From the NCBI GenBank assembly GCA_031291755.1, contig JARLIK010000019.1, positions 124,001 to 188,000 of the forward strand: a stretch of 64,000 nt of DNA. Direction: 5' to 3'. Under the pieces are notes generated by a model. The model was not told the DNA's origin. It did not search any database and saw only the letters and a program-made list of their open reading frames with translations. The stretch is from Acidocella sp. Lineage in GTDB: Bacteria > Pseudomonadota > Alphaproteobacteria > Acetobacterales > Acetobacteraceae. The translations under genes and the position numbers were made by a program. Positions 1 through 9,284 of this stretch are shown here, piece after piece; the first letter of the stretch is position 1, and the number at the start of each line of letters is the position of its first letter.

Positions 1-242
1 TAAAACAACAATGCCGCGCGAGGGTTTTGTTTTAATTCCAATGATTTACGGGACTCCAAGTTGGTATAGAATACAAATCCTTGGTGGTCCCAGGCTTTAA
101 GGAGGAGCGTGCGGGCAGATGGTTTGCCCTCCGGCGTCGCTGTGGCCAGTATCATTGCGTTCGGATCGTTTGGCTCAGAGGTTTCGGCCTCGGCTAACCA
201 GTCGCCAAATGTAGCAAAGGGGTCGTTTTTTACTTGTTTCAC
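1..242 (-). CDS. pdxH: Pyridoxamine 5'-phosphate oxidase, N-terminal part (cut by window edge)
   Basis: The minus strand reads an open frame containing DPFATFGDWLAEAE, SEPNDPNAM, a PSARTLLLK-like segment and FYTNLESRKS, all typical of the N-terminal FMN-binding part of PdxH. The enzyme oxidises pyridoxamine/pyridoxine 5'-phosphate to pyridoxal 5'-phosphate in the cytoplasm. I chose the GTG at 242 because a GGAGAG stands about 9 bases upstream; an in-frame GTG at 275 is the alternative. Only about 80 residues lie in the window and the C-terminus continues beyond base 1. It is divergent from fabI across about 100 bp. Confidence 0.88.
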   Translation of the reverse strand, partial: MKQVKNDPFATFGDWLAEAETSEPNDPNAMILATATPEGKPSARTLLLKAWDHQGFVFYTNLESRKSLELKQNPRAALLF

Positions 243-343
243 AGCGAAGCTCTCCAAAGCGAAATTTCGTAGCACTTGATCGCATGAGATACTCTATGCC
301 ACCACCATATCACTTATGTAACGCCACTAAGGAGAGAGACCCC

Positions 344-1186
344 ATGCCTGATACCGCATCCCAGATATCGCCCCCGAAGGGGACTCTTATGCAGGGCAAG
401 CGCGGGTTGATCATGGGTGTTGCCAACAATCGCTCAATTGCCTGGGCGATTGCGCAAGCAGTCGCCGCACAGGGTGGCGAGGTTGCCTTCACTTACCAGG
501 GTGAGGCACTGGAAAAGCGAGTCCGGCCGTTGGCCGAGTCAATCGGGTCGGATTTGGTGTTGCCATGCGATGTGAGCAGCGATTCGGCGATGGATGAAAC
601 TTTTGCGGCAATTAAGGAAAAATGGGGCAAAATCGACTTTTTGGTTCATGCTATTGGATTCGCCGATAAAAACTTTCTTCGTGGTAGGTATCTCGACACG
701 CCGCGGTCAGCTTTTTTACAGGCTTTGGATATCTCTTGTTTTTCATTTACGGCGGTCGGCCAACGGGCGGCGGCGCTTATGCCCGATGGTGGTGCCCTTC
801 TGACGCTCACCTACCTGGGGGCAGAGCGTGTTGTGCCGCACTATAATGTCATGGGTGTAGCCAAGGCAGCGCTGGAGGCCTCGGTACGTTATATGGCAGC
901 GGATTTAGGGCCGAATCAGATCAGGGTGAATGCCATCAGCGCCGGGCCGATCAAGACTCTGGCGGCCAGCGGCATTGGTGATTTCAGCTACATCATGAAA
1001 TGGAACAAATATAATTCGCCGCTTGAGCGCAACGTGGAACTTGAGGAAGTCGGCGGTGCAGGGCTTTATATGCTGTCGGACCTCTCAAAGGGCGTCACAG
1101 GCGAGGTTCACCATGTGGATTGCGGCTATCACACGGTAGGAATGAAGAACCCTAACGCACCAGACATCGCGGTTGCCAGCGACTAA
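344..1186 (+). CDS. fabI: Enoyl-[acyl-carrier-protein] reductase (NADH), FabI type
   Basis: FabI catalyses the last, NADH-dependent reduction of each fatty-acid elongation round. The protein has 280 residues, slightly longer than usual because of an N-terminal extension of about 17 residues. It shows the short-chain-dehydrogenase dinucleotide motif GVANNRS near residues 25-31 and the FabI active-site spacing Tyr157, Tyr167 and Lys174, followed by ISAGPIKTLAASGI. The start at 344 is set by AAGGAG at 329-334; an open frame runs back to 284 without a ribosome site. accA follows after 46 bp, so two fatty-acid genes are probably co-transcribed. Confidence 0.95.
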   Translation: MPDTASQISPPKGTLMQGKRGLIMGVANNRSIAWAIAQAVAAQGGEVAFTYQGEALEKRVRPLAESIGSDLVLPCDVSSDSAMDETFAAIKEKWGKIDFLVHAIGFADKNFLRGRYLDTPRSAFLQALDISCFSFTAVGQRAAALMPDGGALLTLTYLGAERVVPHYNVMGVAKAALEASVRYMAADLGPNQIRVNAISAGPIKTLAASGIGDFSYIMKWNKYNSPLERNVELEEVGGAGLYMLSDLSKGVTGEVHHVDCGYHTVGMKNPNAPDIAVASD

Positions 1187-1232
1187 GCGCCTGGGTTCCC
1201 TCAACAGCTTTATGTGGTAAACGCCGGGGCAC

Positions 1233-2189
1233 ATGCGCCAATATCTGGAATTTGAAAAACCCGTCGCCGAGCTCGAAAGCAAAATCGAGGAACTGCGGCG
1301 GATGACCTCTCCCGGTGAGATAAACATCGCCGATGAGGTGCACCGGCTCTCGGATAAGGCCGATAAGCAGCTGCGGGCTCTCTATGCTAAGCTCACCCCT
1401 TGGCAGAAAACTTTGGTGGCACGTCATGCGGAGCGGCCCAAGGCTGCTGCTGTGATTTCAGCTCTCATTGATGATTTTATTCCGCTCGCCGGAGACCGTG
1501 CTTTTGCCGATGATGCGGCTATCATCGGCGGCATGGGGCGGTTTCGAGGCACGCCGGTGATGGTGATCGGCACCGAAAAAGGCACCGATACCGAGACTCG
1601 GATTAAGCATAATTTTGGCATGGCTCGGCCTGAAGGCTACCGCAAGGCGCATCGGTTGATGGATCTGGCCGGCCGGTTTGGCTTACCGATTTTAACATTT
1701 GTCGACACGTCCGGTGCATTTCCCGGCATTGATGCCGAGGCGCGTGGCCAGGCGGAAGCCATTGCACGCGGTATCGAGGTTTGCCTCAGTGCGCCGGTGC
1801 CGCTGATCGCTTCAATCATCGGTGAAGGCGGCTCGGGTGGCGCGATTGCGTTGGCGGCCGGCAATACGGTTCTGATGTTTGAACACGCAATTTACTCGGT
1901 TATTTCGCCGGAAGGCTGCGCTTCAATTTTATGGCGCGATGCCGCGCAAGCGCCGTTGGCGGCTGAGGCCATGCGGATTACCGCCCAGGATTTGAAGAGG
2001 CTCGGGCTGATTGACGAAATTGTACCCGAACCGATGGGCGGCGCTCAGCGTGATCCCGATCAAGCTCTGGCGAGTCTGGCCGACGCCATTGCGCTGGCGT
2101 TAGCACCACTGAAACCGATGACCGCCGAAGCACTGAAGGCACGCCGGCGCGAGAAGTTCCTCGCGATGGGTAAATTAGGCCTGGTTTGA
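1233..2189 (+). CDS. accA: Acetyl-CoA carboxylase carboxyltransferase subunit alpha
   Basis: AccA, with AccD, transfers the carboxyl group from biotin to acetyl-CoA to give malonyl-CoA, the committed step of fatty-acid synthesis. The 318-residue product begins with the typical LEFEKPVAELESKIEELR coiled segment and carries GDRAFADDAAIIGG, FVDTSGAFPG, GEGGSGGAIAL and SPEGCASILW, all hallmarks of the alpha subunit. Length is normal for the family. It follows fabI in the same direction. Its last 15 bases overlap the 3' end of a convergent small membrane-protein gene. Confidence 0.96.
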   Translation: MRQYLEFEKPVAELESKIEELRRMTSPGEINIADEVHRLSDKADKQLRALYAKLTPWQKTLVARHAERPKAAAVISALIDDFIPLAGDRAFADDAAIIGGMGRFRGTPVMVIGTEKGTDTETRIKHNFGMARPEGYRKAHRLMDLAGRFGLPILTFVDTSGAFPGIDAEARGQAEAIARGIEVCLSAPVPLIASIIGEGGSGGAIALAAGNTVLMFEHAIYSVISPEGCASILWRDAAQAPLAAEAMRITAQDLKRLGLIDEIVPEPMGGAQRDPDQALASLADAIALALAPLKPMTAEALKARRREKFLAMGKLGLV

Positions 2190-2567
2190 CGTCTGGTAAC
2201 GGCCGGTTTTTAAGCTGACCCAGGTGAATAAGCCGAAAGCAGCGCCCAATATACCATAGGTTCCATTGTAATTTACCACGGCTGCCACGCCGATGCCGAT
2301 GGCGAGAGCCGCCAACAACCGGCCCCCAAGAATGAAAGCGAGGAGCCCGAGGGCGAGCGCGATCCAGCCAAATGCATGAAAATACTGCATTTTTAATATC
2401 ACCTCTCGGGGGCCGCAAAACCCAGGGGCGTTGGCGGCGGCGCAAATGCCCACCGTGGCACGCGGCACAATGGCCAGTTGCCGGAACATGATGGCGCTGC
2501 CGCCGATCGCCATGGCGAGCACGGCACAAAGACCGTCTGTGCCGTTGAACCTGTTTGTCTCCGCCAT
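2175..2567 (-). CDS. Small multi-pass membrane protein of unknown function
   Basis: A 130-residue hydrophobic protein that I do not recognise. The N-terminal segment ([16 protein letters not shown]) and the C-terminal half ([45 protein letters not shown]) suggest about four membrane segments, with a short Cys-containing loop ([11 protein letters not shown]) between the first and second. The start at 2567 is supported by AGGAG about 7 bases upstream; the open frame extends further upstream without a ribosome site. It is convergent with accA (15-bp overlap) and divergent from glyQ over 77 bp. I infer a real gene from the ribosome site and coherent hydrophobic pattern, but no function. Confidence 0.7.
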   Translation of the reverse strand: MAETNRFNGTDGLCAVLAMAIGGSAIMFRQLAIVPRATVGICAAANAPGFCGPREVILKMQYFHAFGWIALALGLLAFILGGRLLAALAIGIGVAAVVNYNGTYGILGAAFGLFTWVSLKTGRYQTSNQA

Positions 2568-2644
2568 GCTCTTGTCTCCTTGCTCTGAGGCCGCTGGGGC
2601 CGTATTGCTGCGCCGCGCCACAACAACAATTTCATACACGGTTC

Positions 2645-3523
2645 ATGACAGAGCACGCACCTAACGCCAAGCCAAAGAGCTTCCAGGAGATCATCCTCAC
2701 CTTGCACGCCTTCTGGGCGCGGCAAGGTTGCGTGATTTTGCAGCCTTATGACGTGGAAATGGGCGCGGGCACCTTCCACCCGGCCACCACGTTGCGGGCT
2801 TTGGGGCCAAAGCCTTGGTCCGCCGCCTATGTGCAGCCCTCGCGCCGGCCTTCGGATGGCCGTTACGGCGAGAACCCGAACCGCTTGCAGCATTATTATC
2901 AGTACCAGGTGATCGTGAAGCCAAGCCCGGCGGCAGCGCAGGATTTTCTGTTGCAGAGCTATCAGGCGATCGGGCTGGATTTGAACAATCATGATTTCCG
3001 CTTCGTCGAGGATGACTGGGAAAGCCCTACCCTGGGCGCCTGGGGGCTGGGCTGGGAGGTCTGGTGCGATGGCATGGAGGTGGGGCAATTCACCTATTTC
3101 CAGCAGGTGGGCGGTATTGCGGTGGATCTGCCGAGCTTTGAGATGACCTACGGGCTGGAGCGCCTGGCCATGTATGTGCAGGGCGTTGAGAATGTATATG
3201 ACCTGGATTTCAACGGCGCTGGCGTAACCTATGGCGACGTGTTCCTGCGGGCCGAGCGCGAATATTCCGCCCATAATTTTGAATTTGCCAACACGGATAT
3301 GCTGATCCGGCATTTTTCCGATGCTGAGGCTGAATGCGCCGCCCTGGTAGGCCATAAATTGGCGCTGCCGGCGTATGACCAGTGCATCAAGGCCAGCCAT
3401 TTGTTCAATTTGCTGGATGCGCGGGGTGTAATCTCGGTGGCGGAGCGAGCCTCCTATATTGGCCGGGTGCGGGCGCTGGCGAAGGCGTGTGCTGAAACCT
3501 GGGTTGCCGGGGAGGCTGCGTGA
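2645..3523 (+). CDS. glyQ: Glycine--tRNA ligase alpha subunit
   Basis: GlyQ is the catalytic subunit of the bacterial alpha2beta2 glycyl-tRNA synthetase that charges tRNA-Gly. The 292-residue protein begins [20 protein letters not shown] and contains [38 protein letters not shown] and [19 protein letters not shown], which are diagnostic of the class II alpha subunit. ATG 2645 fits the family N-terminus; an in-frame upstream extension to 2555 would run antisense through the divergent gene's start and is rejected. The stop overlaps the glyS start codon by one base, so the subunits are translationally coupled. Confidence 0.97.
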   Translation: MTEHAPNAKPKSFQEIILTLHAFWARQGCVILQPYDVEMGAGTFHPATTLRALGPKPWSAAYVQPSRRPSDGRYGENPNRLQHYYQYQVIVKPSPAAAQDFLLQSYQAIGLDLNNHDFRFVEDDWESPTLGAWGLGWEVWCDGMEVGQFTYFQQVGGIAVDLPSFEMTYGLERLAMYVQGVENVYDLDFNGAGVTYGDVFLRAEREYSAHNFEFANTDMLIRHFSDAEAECAALVGHKLALPAYDQCIKASHLFNLLDARGVISVAERASYIGRVRALAKACAETWVAGEAA

Positions 3524-5526
3524 TGGCTGAGTTTTTTATCGAGCTGTTCTCGGAAGAAATTCCGGCGCGGATGCAAGCGGGTGCTGCGGCTGAACTGGCG
3601 CGGATTTGCGGTACGGTGCTCGCAGATTTAAATATCAGCGACGTTCGGACATTCTGCGGCCCTCGCCGGATTGCGCTGGTGGCGACGGTGGCGGCCGAAA
3701 AGCCCGGTGGCGTGATTGAAGCACGGGGGCCGCGTGAAACCGCGCCAGAAGCCGCACTCGCGGGGTTTTTGGGCAAATATAAAGCCGGCCGTGATGAGGT
3801 GGTGACAGAAGGCGGATTTTTCCTGCTGCGCCGCAACGAGTCAGCGATGGCGGCAGCGGATTTGATCGCATCAGCCTTGCCGGGGGCTCTGGCGAAATTC
3901 TCATGGCCCAAATCCATGCGCTGGGGCCAGAGCGGCGATTTTACCTGGGTACGACCTCTGCGGCGGATGGTGTGTCTGCTCGATGGCGCGGTGGTGCCTA
4001 TTACCTTGGGGCCGGTGACGGCGGGCCTTGAGACCGAGGGCCATCGCTTTATGGCGCCGGGCGCGTTTAGCGTGACATCGACGGCGGATTGGCAGGCGCA
4101 ATTGCGCACGCGCAAGGTGATCGCCGACCAGGCCGAGCGCCGGGCATTGGTGGTTGAGGGGCTGAACGCTGTGGCTGCTAAAGCTGGCCTGACCGTGGCG
4201 GAAGATGCCGGGCTGGTGGATGAAGTGACCGGGCTGGTCGAATGGCCGGTAGCGCTGCTGGGCAAAATTGACGCTGATTTCATGAGCCTGCCGCCGGAAG
4301 TGCGGGAGCTTTCGATGAAGGTGAACCAGCGTTATTTCGCGCTGCGCGACGCGGCGGGCCAACCGGCCCCGTATTTTGCCTTTGCGGCGAATATTGAAGC
4401 CCGCGATGGCGGTGCGGCGATAATCGCGGGCAATGAGCGGGTGCTGCGGGCACGGCTTTCCGATGCGCGGCATTTCTGGGATTTGGACCTGAAAACCCCG
4501 CTGAATGAATTGTTGCCAAAGCTCGCCAAAATCACCTTTCACGCGAAAATTGGCACGCAATTAGAACGTTCGGAGAGAATTGCGGTATTGGCAGAAAAAA
4601 TCGCCTTGGCGCTAGGGGCGGATGCGCCGGCGGCTGATGCTGCAAAAACTGCTGGGCGCTTATGCAAAGCTGATCTTGTCACCGGCATGGTGGGCGAATT
4701 TCCTGAGCTGCAAGGTATCATGGGTGGTTATTACGCCGGGCAGATGGACAACGGCAGCGTCATCGGCCCTGCCATCAAAACCCACTACCAGCCTAAAGGC
4801 CCTTCGGATGCTGTGCCGTCCAGCATTGTGGCGGTGAGTGTCGCGCTGGCGGATAAGCTTGATACGCTCATCCAGTTTTTCCAAATTGGCGAAAAGCCAA
4901 CCGGCTCGGGCGATCCCTACGCGCTACGACGGGCGGCGTTGGGTGTGATTCGGATTATTTTGGAAAATGACCTGAATCTTTCGTTAAAATCCTTCATCAG
5001 CAATGATGAGTTATTCGCTTTCATCATTGAGCGTCTACGGGTGAAACTGCGCGGTGAGGGCCAGCGGTTTGATGTGCTGGATGCCGTGCTGGCGGCGGGT
5101 GATGATGATAATTTGGTGCGGGTGATGCAGCGCGTGAACGCGGTTTCGGCATTTTTGGCGACCGAGGACGGCGCCAATTTGCTCATCGCTTACCGCCGGG
5201 CGGCGAATATTCTGCGGATTGAAGATGCCAAGGACGGCCCGCACAAGGCTGAACCTGTGCTCGGCCCGCTGCCGCTGCCGGAGGAGGAACAGTTGCGCGA
5301 CATGCTGGCGTTGCTGGCGGGCGAGACGGTGAATGACTTCCGTGAGGGCAATTTTGCCAGCGCTATGGCGGCGTTTTCAAAGCTGCGTACTTTGGTGGAC
5401 GCCTTTTTCGATAAAGTAACCGTCAACGACCCGGTGCCCCAAATACGCCAGAATCGTTTGCGATTGCTCGCCCAAATGCGTGATACCATGCACCAAATTG
5501 CTGATTTTTCTAAGATTGAAGGCTGA
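3523..5526 (+). CDS. glyS: Glycine--tRNA ligase beta subunit
   Basis: GlyS binds and recognises tRNA-Gly in the tetrameric synthetase. The 667-residue product starts AEFFIELFSEEIPARMQ, the canonical beta-subunit N-terminus, and contains LSMKVNQRYFALRD, NERVLRARLSDARHFW and a GDPYALRRAALGVIRI segment. The C-terminal part (about residues 560-660) carries the anticodon-binding helical domain. ATG 3523 overlaps the glyQ stop; a GTG one codon earlier is also possible. ppdK follows after 15 bp and may belong to the same transcript. Confidence 0.97.
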   Translation: MAEFFIELFSEEIPARMQAGAAAELARICGTVLADLNISDVRTFCGPRRIALVATVAAEKPGGVIEARGPRETAPEAALAGFLGKYKAGRDEVVTEGGFFLLRRNESAMAAADLIASALPGALAKFSWPKSMRWGQSGDFTWVRPLRRMVCLLDGAVVPITLGPVTAGLETEGHRFMAPGAFSVTSTADWQAQLRTRKVIADQAERRALVVEGLNAVAAKAGLTVAEDAGLVDEVTGLVEWPVALLGKIDADFMSLPPEVRELSMKVNQRYFALRDAAGQPAPYFAFAANIEARDGGAAIIAGNERVLRARLSDARHFWDLDLKTPLNELLPKLAKITFHAKIGTQLERSERIAVLAEKIALALGADAPAADAAKTAGRLCKADLVTGMVGEFPELQGIMGGYYAGQMDNGSVIGPAIKTHYQPKGPSDAVPSSIVAVSVALADKLDTLIQFFQIGEKPTGSGDPYALRRAALGVIRIILENDLNLSLKSFISNDELFAFIIERLRVKLRGEGQRFDVLDAVLAAGDDDNLVRVMQRVNAVSAFLATEDGANLLIAYRRAANILRIEDAKDGPHKAEPVLGPLPLPEEEQLRDMLALLAGETVNDFREGNFASAMAAFSKLRTLVDAFFDKVTVNDPVPQIRQNRLRLLAQMRDTMHQIADFSKIEG

Positions 5527-5541
5527 GGAGCTTTATTTGCC

Positions 5542-8202
5542 ATGACCAAATGGGTTTATAATTTCGGCGCCGGCGTAAATGACGGCAGTGCCGCACTGCG
5601 TAATTTGCTGGGTGGCAAGGGCGCGAATTTGGCGGAAATGGCCAGTATCGACCTGCCGGTGCCGCCGGGCTTTACCATCACCACTGAGGTTTGCACCGCC
5701 TATTATGACAATGGCCAGAAATACCCAGTGGAATTGCAGGCTCAGGTCAGTGCGGCTTTAGCCCGCATTGAAACCGCTGTGGACCGTAAGTTTGGCGATA
5801 AGGACAAGCCGCTGCTGGTCTCAGTACGCTCCGGTGCCCGCGTTTCCATGCCGGGGATGATGGACACCGTATTGAACCTTGGCCTTAACGACGTGACCGT
5901 GCGCGGGCTGGAATCCAACTCGGGTGACTCCCGCTTCGCCTGGGATTCTTACCGCCGGTTTATCCAGATGTATGGCTCGGTGGTGCTGGGGGTGGATCAC
6001 CACCGGTTCGAGGAAATCATCGAGACCGCCAAGATGGACGCTGATGTGATCGAGGACACCGCCCTCACGCCGGCGCATTGGCGCCAAGTGGTGGAAAGCT
6101 ACAAGGACATGGTGGCCGAGGAAACCGGCAAGCCGTTCCCGCAGGACCCGCATGACCAGTTATGGGGTGCCATCGGGGCGGTGTTTGGCTCCTGGATGAA
6201 CCCGCGTGCCAATGTGTATCGTCGCTTGCACGATATTCCGGCAAGCTGGGGCACCGCGGTTAACGTGCAGGCCATGGTATTCGGCAATATGGGCGACGAT
6301 TGCGCCACCGGCGTGTGCTTTACGCGCGACCCGTCCACCGGCCTGAATGAATTCTACGGCGAGTATCTGGTGAATGCGCAAGGTGAGGACGTGGTGGCGG
6401 GCATCCGCACGCCACGCCCGTTGAGCCAGGCCTATGCCAAGCCGGGTGAAGTGAGCATGGAGCACGCCATGCCGGAAGCCTACGCTGAGTTGAACAAGGT
6501 GCGCGATGTTCTTGAAAAGCATTACAAGGACATGCAGGACATCGAATTCACCGTGCAGCAAAACAAGCTCTACATGCTGCAAACCCGCTCAGGTAAACGC
6601 ACCGCTGCTGCTTCGCTGCGCATCGCCGTTGAAATGGCGGAGAGCGGGTTGATCGACCGTGACACCGCCATTATGCGCGTGAATCCGGCCTCGCTCGACC
6701 AATTGCTGCACCCCACCTTAGACCCCAAGGCCACGCCGAAGCTGTTTGCCAAAGGCTTGCCGGCCAGCCCGGGCGCTGCATCGGGCGCGGTGGTGTTCAC
6801 CGCCGATGAAGCTGAGTTGCGTGCCCAGAAAGGCGACTCGGTAATTTTGGTGCGCATTGAAACTAGCCCGGAAGATATTCATGGCATGCACGCCGCCCGC
6901 GGCATTCTCACCACCCGTGGCGGCATGACCAGCCACGCCGCCGTGGTGGCGCGTGGTATGGGGCGGCCCTGCGTGGCGGGTGCTGGTGGCATCAGCGTTG
7001 ATTACGGCGCGCAAACCCTCTCGGCCGGCGGCGTTGTGGTGCGGGCCGGGGATATTCTCACGCTCGATGGCGCGACGGGTGAAGTGTTCGTTGGCGCGGT
7101 CAAGATGATCGAGCCGCAATTATCCGCCGAATTTGGCACGCTGATGGGCTGGGCCGATTCCGCCCGCCGCCTGAAGGTGCGCGCCAATGCGGAAACTCCG
7201 CTGGATGCCGATACCGCCCGCAAGTTTGGGGCTGAGGGCATTGGTCTGTGCCGCACCGAGCATATGTTCTTTGACCCCGCACGGATCGGCGCGGTGCGTC
7301 AGATGATCATGGCGAAGGATGAAGCGGGCCGCCGTGTCGCCCTTGAGAAGTTACTACCCTTCCAGCGCGAAGATTTTGTCTCCTTGTTCAAAATCATGGC
7401 TGGTTTGCCGGTGACCATCCGCCTGCTTGACCCGCCTTTGCATGAATTCCTGCCCCATGGCGCCGCGGAATTGGCGGAAGTGGCGCAGGCTTTGGGGATG
7501 GATGCGCATGCCATCGCCGAGCGTGCTGCCGAGCTTTCGGAAACTAACCCGATGCTGGGGCATCGCGGCTGCCGGTTGGGCGTTTCTTACCCGGAAATTT
7601 ACGAGATGCAGGCACGGGCGATTTTCGAGGCCGCCGTTGAAGTCGGCAAAACCGGTGCAGCGCCAGTACCGGAAATCATGATTCCGTTGGTGGGGATTAA
7701 GCGTGAGCTGGATATTACCCGCGCCCAAGTGGAAAAAGTGGCCAAGGCGGTGTTCGCCGAAACCGGCACCACCATTGAATACAGCATCGGCACCATGATC
7801 GAACTGCCGCGTGCCGCGCTGACCGCTGACTCCATCGCCGAAGCAGCTGACTTTTTCTCGTTCGGCACCAACGATTTAACCCAGACCGTGTTTGGCCTCT
7901 CGCGTGATGATGCCGGCAAGTTCTTGCCGCATTATGTCGAGCAAGGGATTTTGTCGAAAGACCCGTTTGTCTCAATCGATGTGGAAGGTGTTGGCACCCT
8001 GGTGCGGATTGCTGCCGAGAAAGGCCGTTCCACAAAGCCCGCGCTGAAGCTGGGGATTTGTGGTGAGCATGGCGGCGATCCGGCTTCCATCACCTTCTGT
8101 GAATCGGTTGGCCTGGATTACGTCTCATGCAGCCCGTACCGCGTGCCGGTGGCGCGTCTGGCGGCGGCGCAAGCGGCCATCGAGGCTAAAAAAGCCGCGT
8201 AA
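5542..8202 (+). CDS. ppdK: Pyruvate, phosphate dikinase
   Basis: PPDK interconverts pyruvate, ATP and phosphate with phosphoenolpyruvate, AMP and pyrophosphate, linking glycolysis and gluconeogenesis. The 886-residue length is normal. Domains in order are an N-terminal ATP-grasp nucleotide-binding region, the phosphohistidine domain with GGMTSHAAVVARGMGRPCV (catalytic His near residue 465), and the C-terminal PEP/pyruvate barrel with GLCRTEHMFF, FGTNDLTQ and the catalytic Cys in LGICGEHGGDP. A GAGGAG lies upstream of ATG 5542. A hotdog-fold gene begins six bases after the stop. Confidence 0.97.
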   Translation: MTKWVYNFGAGVNDGSAALRNLLGGKGANLAEMASIDLPVPPGFTITTEVCTAYYDNGQKYPVELQAQVSAALARIETAVDRKFGDKDKPLLVSVRSGARVSMPGMMDTVLNLGLNDVTVRGLESNSGDSRFAWDSYRRFIQMYGSVVLGVDHHRFEEIIETAKMDADVIEDTALTPAHWRQVVESYKDMVAEETGKPFPQDPHDQLWGAIGAVFGSWMNPRANVYRRLHDIPASWGTAVNVQAMVFGNMGDDCATGVCFTRDPSTGLNEFYGEYLVNAQGEDVVAGIRTPRPLSQAYAKPGEVSMEHAMPEAYAELNKVRDVLEKHYKDMQDIEFTVQQNKLYMLQTRSGKRTAAASLRIAVEMAESGLIDRDTAIMRVNPASLDQLLHPTLDPKATPKLFAKGLPASPGAASGAVVFTADEAELRAQKGDSVILVRIETSPEDIHGMHAARGILTTRGGMTSHAAVVARGMGRPCVAGAGGISVDYGAQTLSAGGVVVRAGDILTLDGATGEVFVGAVKMIEPQLSAEFGTLMGWADSARRLKVRANAETPLDADTARKFGAEGIGLCRTEHMFFDPARIGAVRQMIMAKDEAGRRVALEKLLPFQREDFVSLFKIMAGLPVTIRLLDPPLHEFLPHGAAELAEVAQALGMDAHAIAERAAELSETNPMLGHRGCRLGVSYPEIYEMQARAIFEAAVEVGKTGAAPVPEIMIPLVGIKRELDITRAQVEKVAKAVFAETGTTIEYSIGTMIELPRAALTADSIAEAADFFSFGTNDLTQTVFGLSRDDAGKFLPHYVEQGILSKDPFVSIDVEGVGTLVRIAAEKGRSTKPALKLGICGEHGGDPASITFCESVGLDYVSCSPYRVPVARLAAAQAAIEAKKAA

Positions 8203-8208
8203 CTTAAC

Positions 8209-8685
8209 GTGATAGCTGCACCTTTTGTCGGCCACCGGGGAGAGGTTCTCCCCGGTTGGGCTGACGATAACGCGCACATGAATTTGGCGTATTATCTGGT
8301 GATGTTCGATGCCGCGTCTGACGCGATTTTTGAGGCATTGGGCATTGGACAGGATTATCGGCGTAGTGCCAACAGCACTTGTTTTGCAGCCGAAACGCAT
8401 TTGGTTTACGAGCAGGAGATGAATGTAGGCGACCGGGCACGCATTCTTACAACCATTATCGATGTGGATGCTAAACGGTTGCATTTGGCGCATGAGATGC
8501 TGAGGGAGGGTGAGATGACCCGGGCCTGCCTGCAGGAGATCATGTTTGTGAACGTGAGCCTTGCGACCAGGCGGGTGGTGCCCTGGACAGCACTAGCACT
8601 AGAAAATTTGCAGGCTGCATTGGCGGTGCATAATGCTTTGCCGCGCCCGGCTAAGCTGGGCCGTGCGATTGGGATTAAGCGTTAA
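8209..8685 (+). CDS. Hotdog-fold thioesterase-like protein
   Basis: The 158-residue protein resembles the 4HBT acyl-CoA thioesterase family. An early HRGEVLPGWADDNAHMNLAYYLVMFD segment has the Asp/Asn-His-Met-Asn pattern of the hotdog active site, and a later stretch around VYEQEMNVGDRARI fits the central strand. The likely role is hydrolysis of a CoA or carnitine thioester, but the substrate is not predictable. Translation appears to start at GTG 8209, six bases after the ppdK stop, without a clear ribosome site, so coupling to ppdK is likely. It ends with a 4-bp overlap against a convergent DedA-like gene. Confidence 0.75.
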   Translation: MIAAPFVGHRGEVLPGWADDNAHMNLAYYLVMFDAASDAIFEALGIGQDYRRSANSTCFAAETHLVYEQEMNVGDRARILTTIIDVDAKRLHLAHEMLREGEMTRACLQEIMFVNVSLATRRVVPWTALALENLQAALAVHNALPRPAKLGRAIGIKR

Positions 8686-9284
8686 ATCAGCTTGAGTATA
8701 AAAAAGCCGCCGATGATTCCGGCAGCCAGCAGCGTGGTAACCAGCATAAGCCGTTTTTCAATGAAGTTTGCGATTCGCTCTCCAAACAGCCTCAGCAATG
8801 TTGCCAGCAGGAAGAACCGCCCGCCTCGCGTAATAATGCTGGCCATCATGAACAGCGGGAAATTGAACGCCGCGGCGCCAGCGGCGATGGTGACGATTTT
8901 ATAGGGAATGGGCGTGAGGCCTTTGATGAGAATAACCCACAACCCATACTGCGCAAATTTTTGCTGAAACGCTACAAAAGCTGCGTGGTAGTGATAAAAA
9001 TTGATAATTGGTTGTGCAAGCTTCGCGAAGAGCCAGAACCCGATCGCATATCCCAGTGCGCCGCCGATGACACTGCCGACAGTTGATATAGACGCAAACC
9101 AGAAGGCGCGGCGCGGTCTGCCAAGGGCCATTGGTATCAAAAGGGCGTCTGGTGGTATTGGAAAAAAGCTGGCTTCAGCGAAAGCAATGCAAAGTAACCA
9201 GACAGCGGCTGCCGGCCGTTCGCTGAGGGAGATGATCCAGTCATAAAACCGTTTGAGCATGGGCTTGCCATGCCATAGCGGCAT
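8682..9284 (-). CDS. DedA/YqaA-family (VTT/SNARE-associated) inner-membrane protein
   Basis: A 200-residue polytopic protein with the VTT-domain signature: FAEASFFPIPPDALLIPMAL near the N-terminus, a glycine-rich GSVIGGALGYAIGFWLF helix, then KGLTPIPYKIVTIAAGAAAFNFPLF and an Arg-containing ITRGGRFFLLATLLRLFGE. Members of this superfamily act as lipid scramblases or flippases and support envelope homeostasis; the substrate here is unknown. Its ATG overlaps the stop of the histidine-kinase gene (TAATG), so it is the third gene of a response-regulator-kinase-dedA operon and is probably co-regulated with that system. Confidence 0.85.
   Translation of the reverse strand: MPLWHGKPMLKRFYDWIISLSERPAAAVWLLCIAFAEASFFPIPPDALLIPMALGRPRRAFWFASISTVGSVIGGALGYAIGFWLFAKLAQPIINFYHYHAAFVAFQQKFAQYGLWVILIKGLTPIPYKIVTIAAGAAAFNFPLFMMASIITRGGRFFLLATLLRLFGERIANFIEKRLMLVTTLLAAGIIGGFFILKLI

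Noticed and set aside
2399-3400. 333-codon minus-strand open frame opposite glyQ
   Set aside because: It is antisense to the strongly conserved glyQ gene, has no ribosome site and reads as low-quality His/Arg/Pro-rich sequence without domains.
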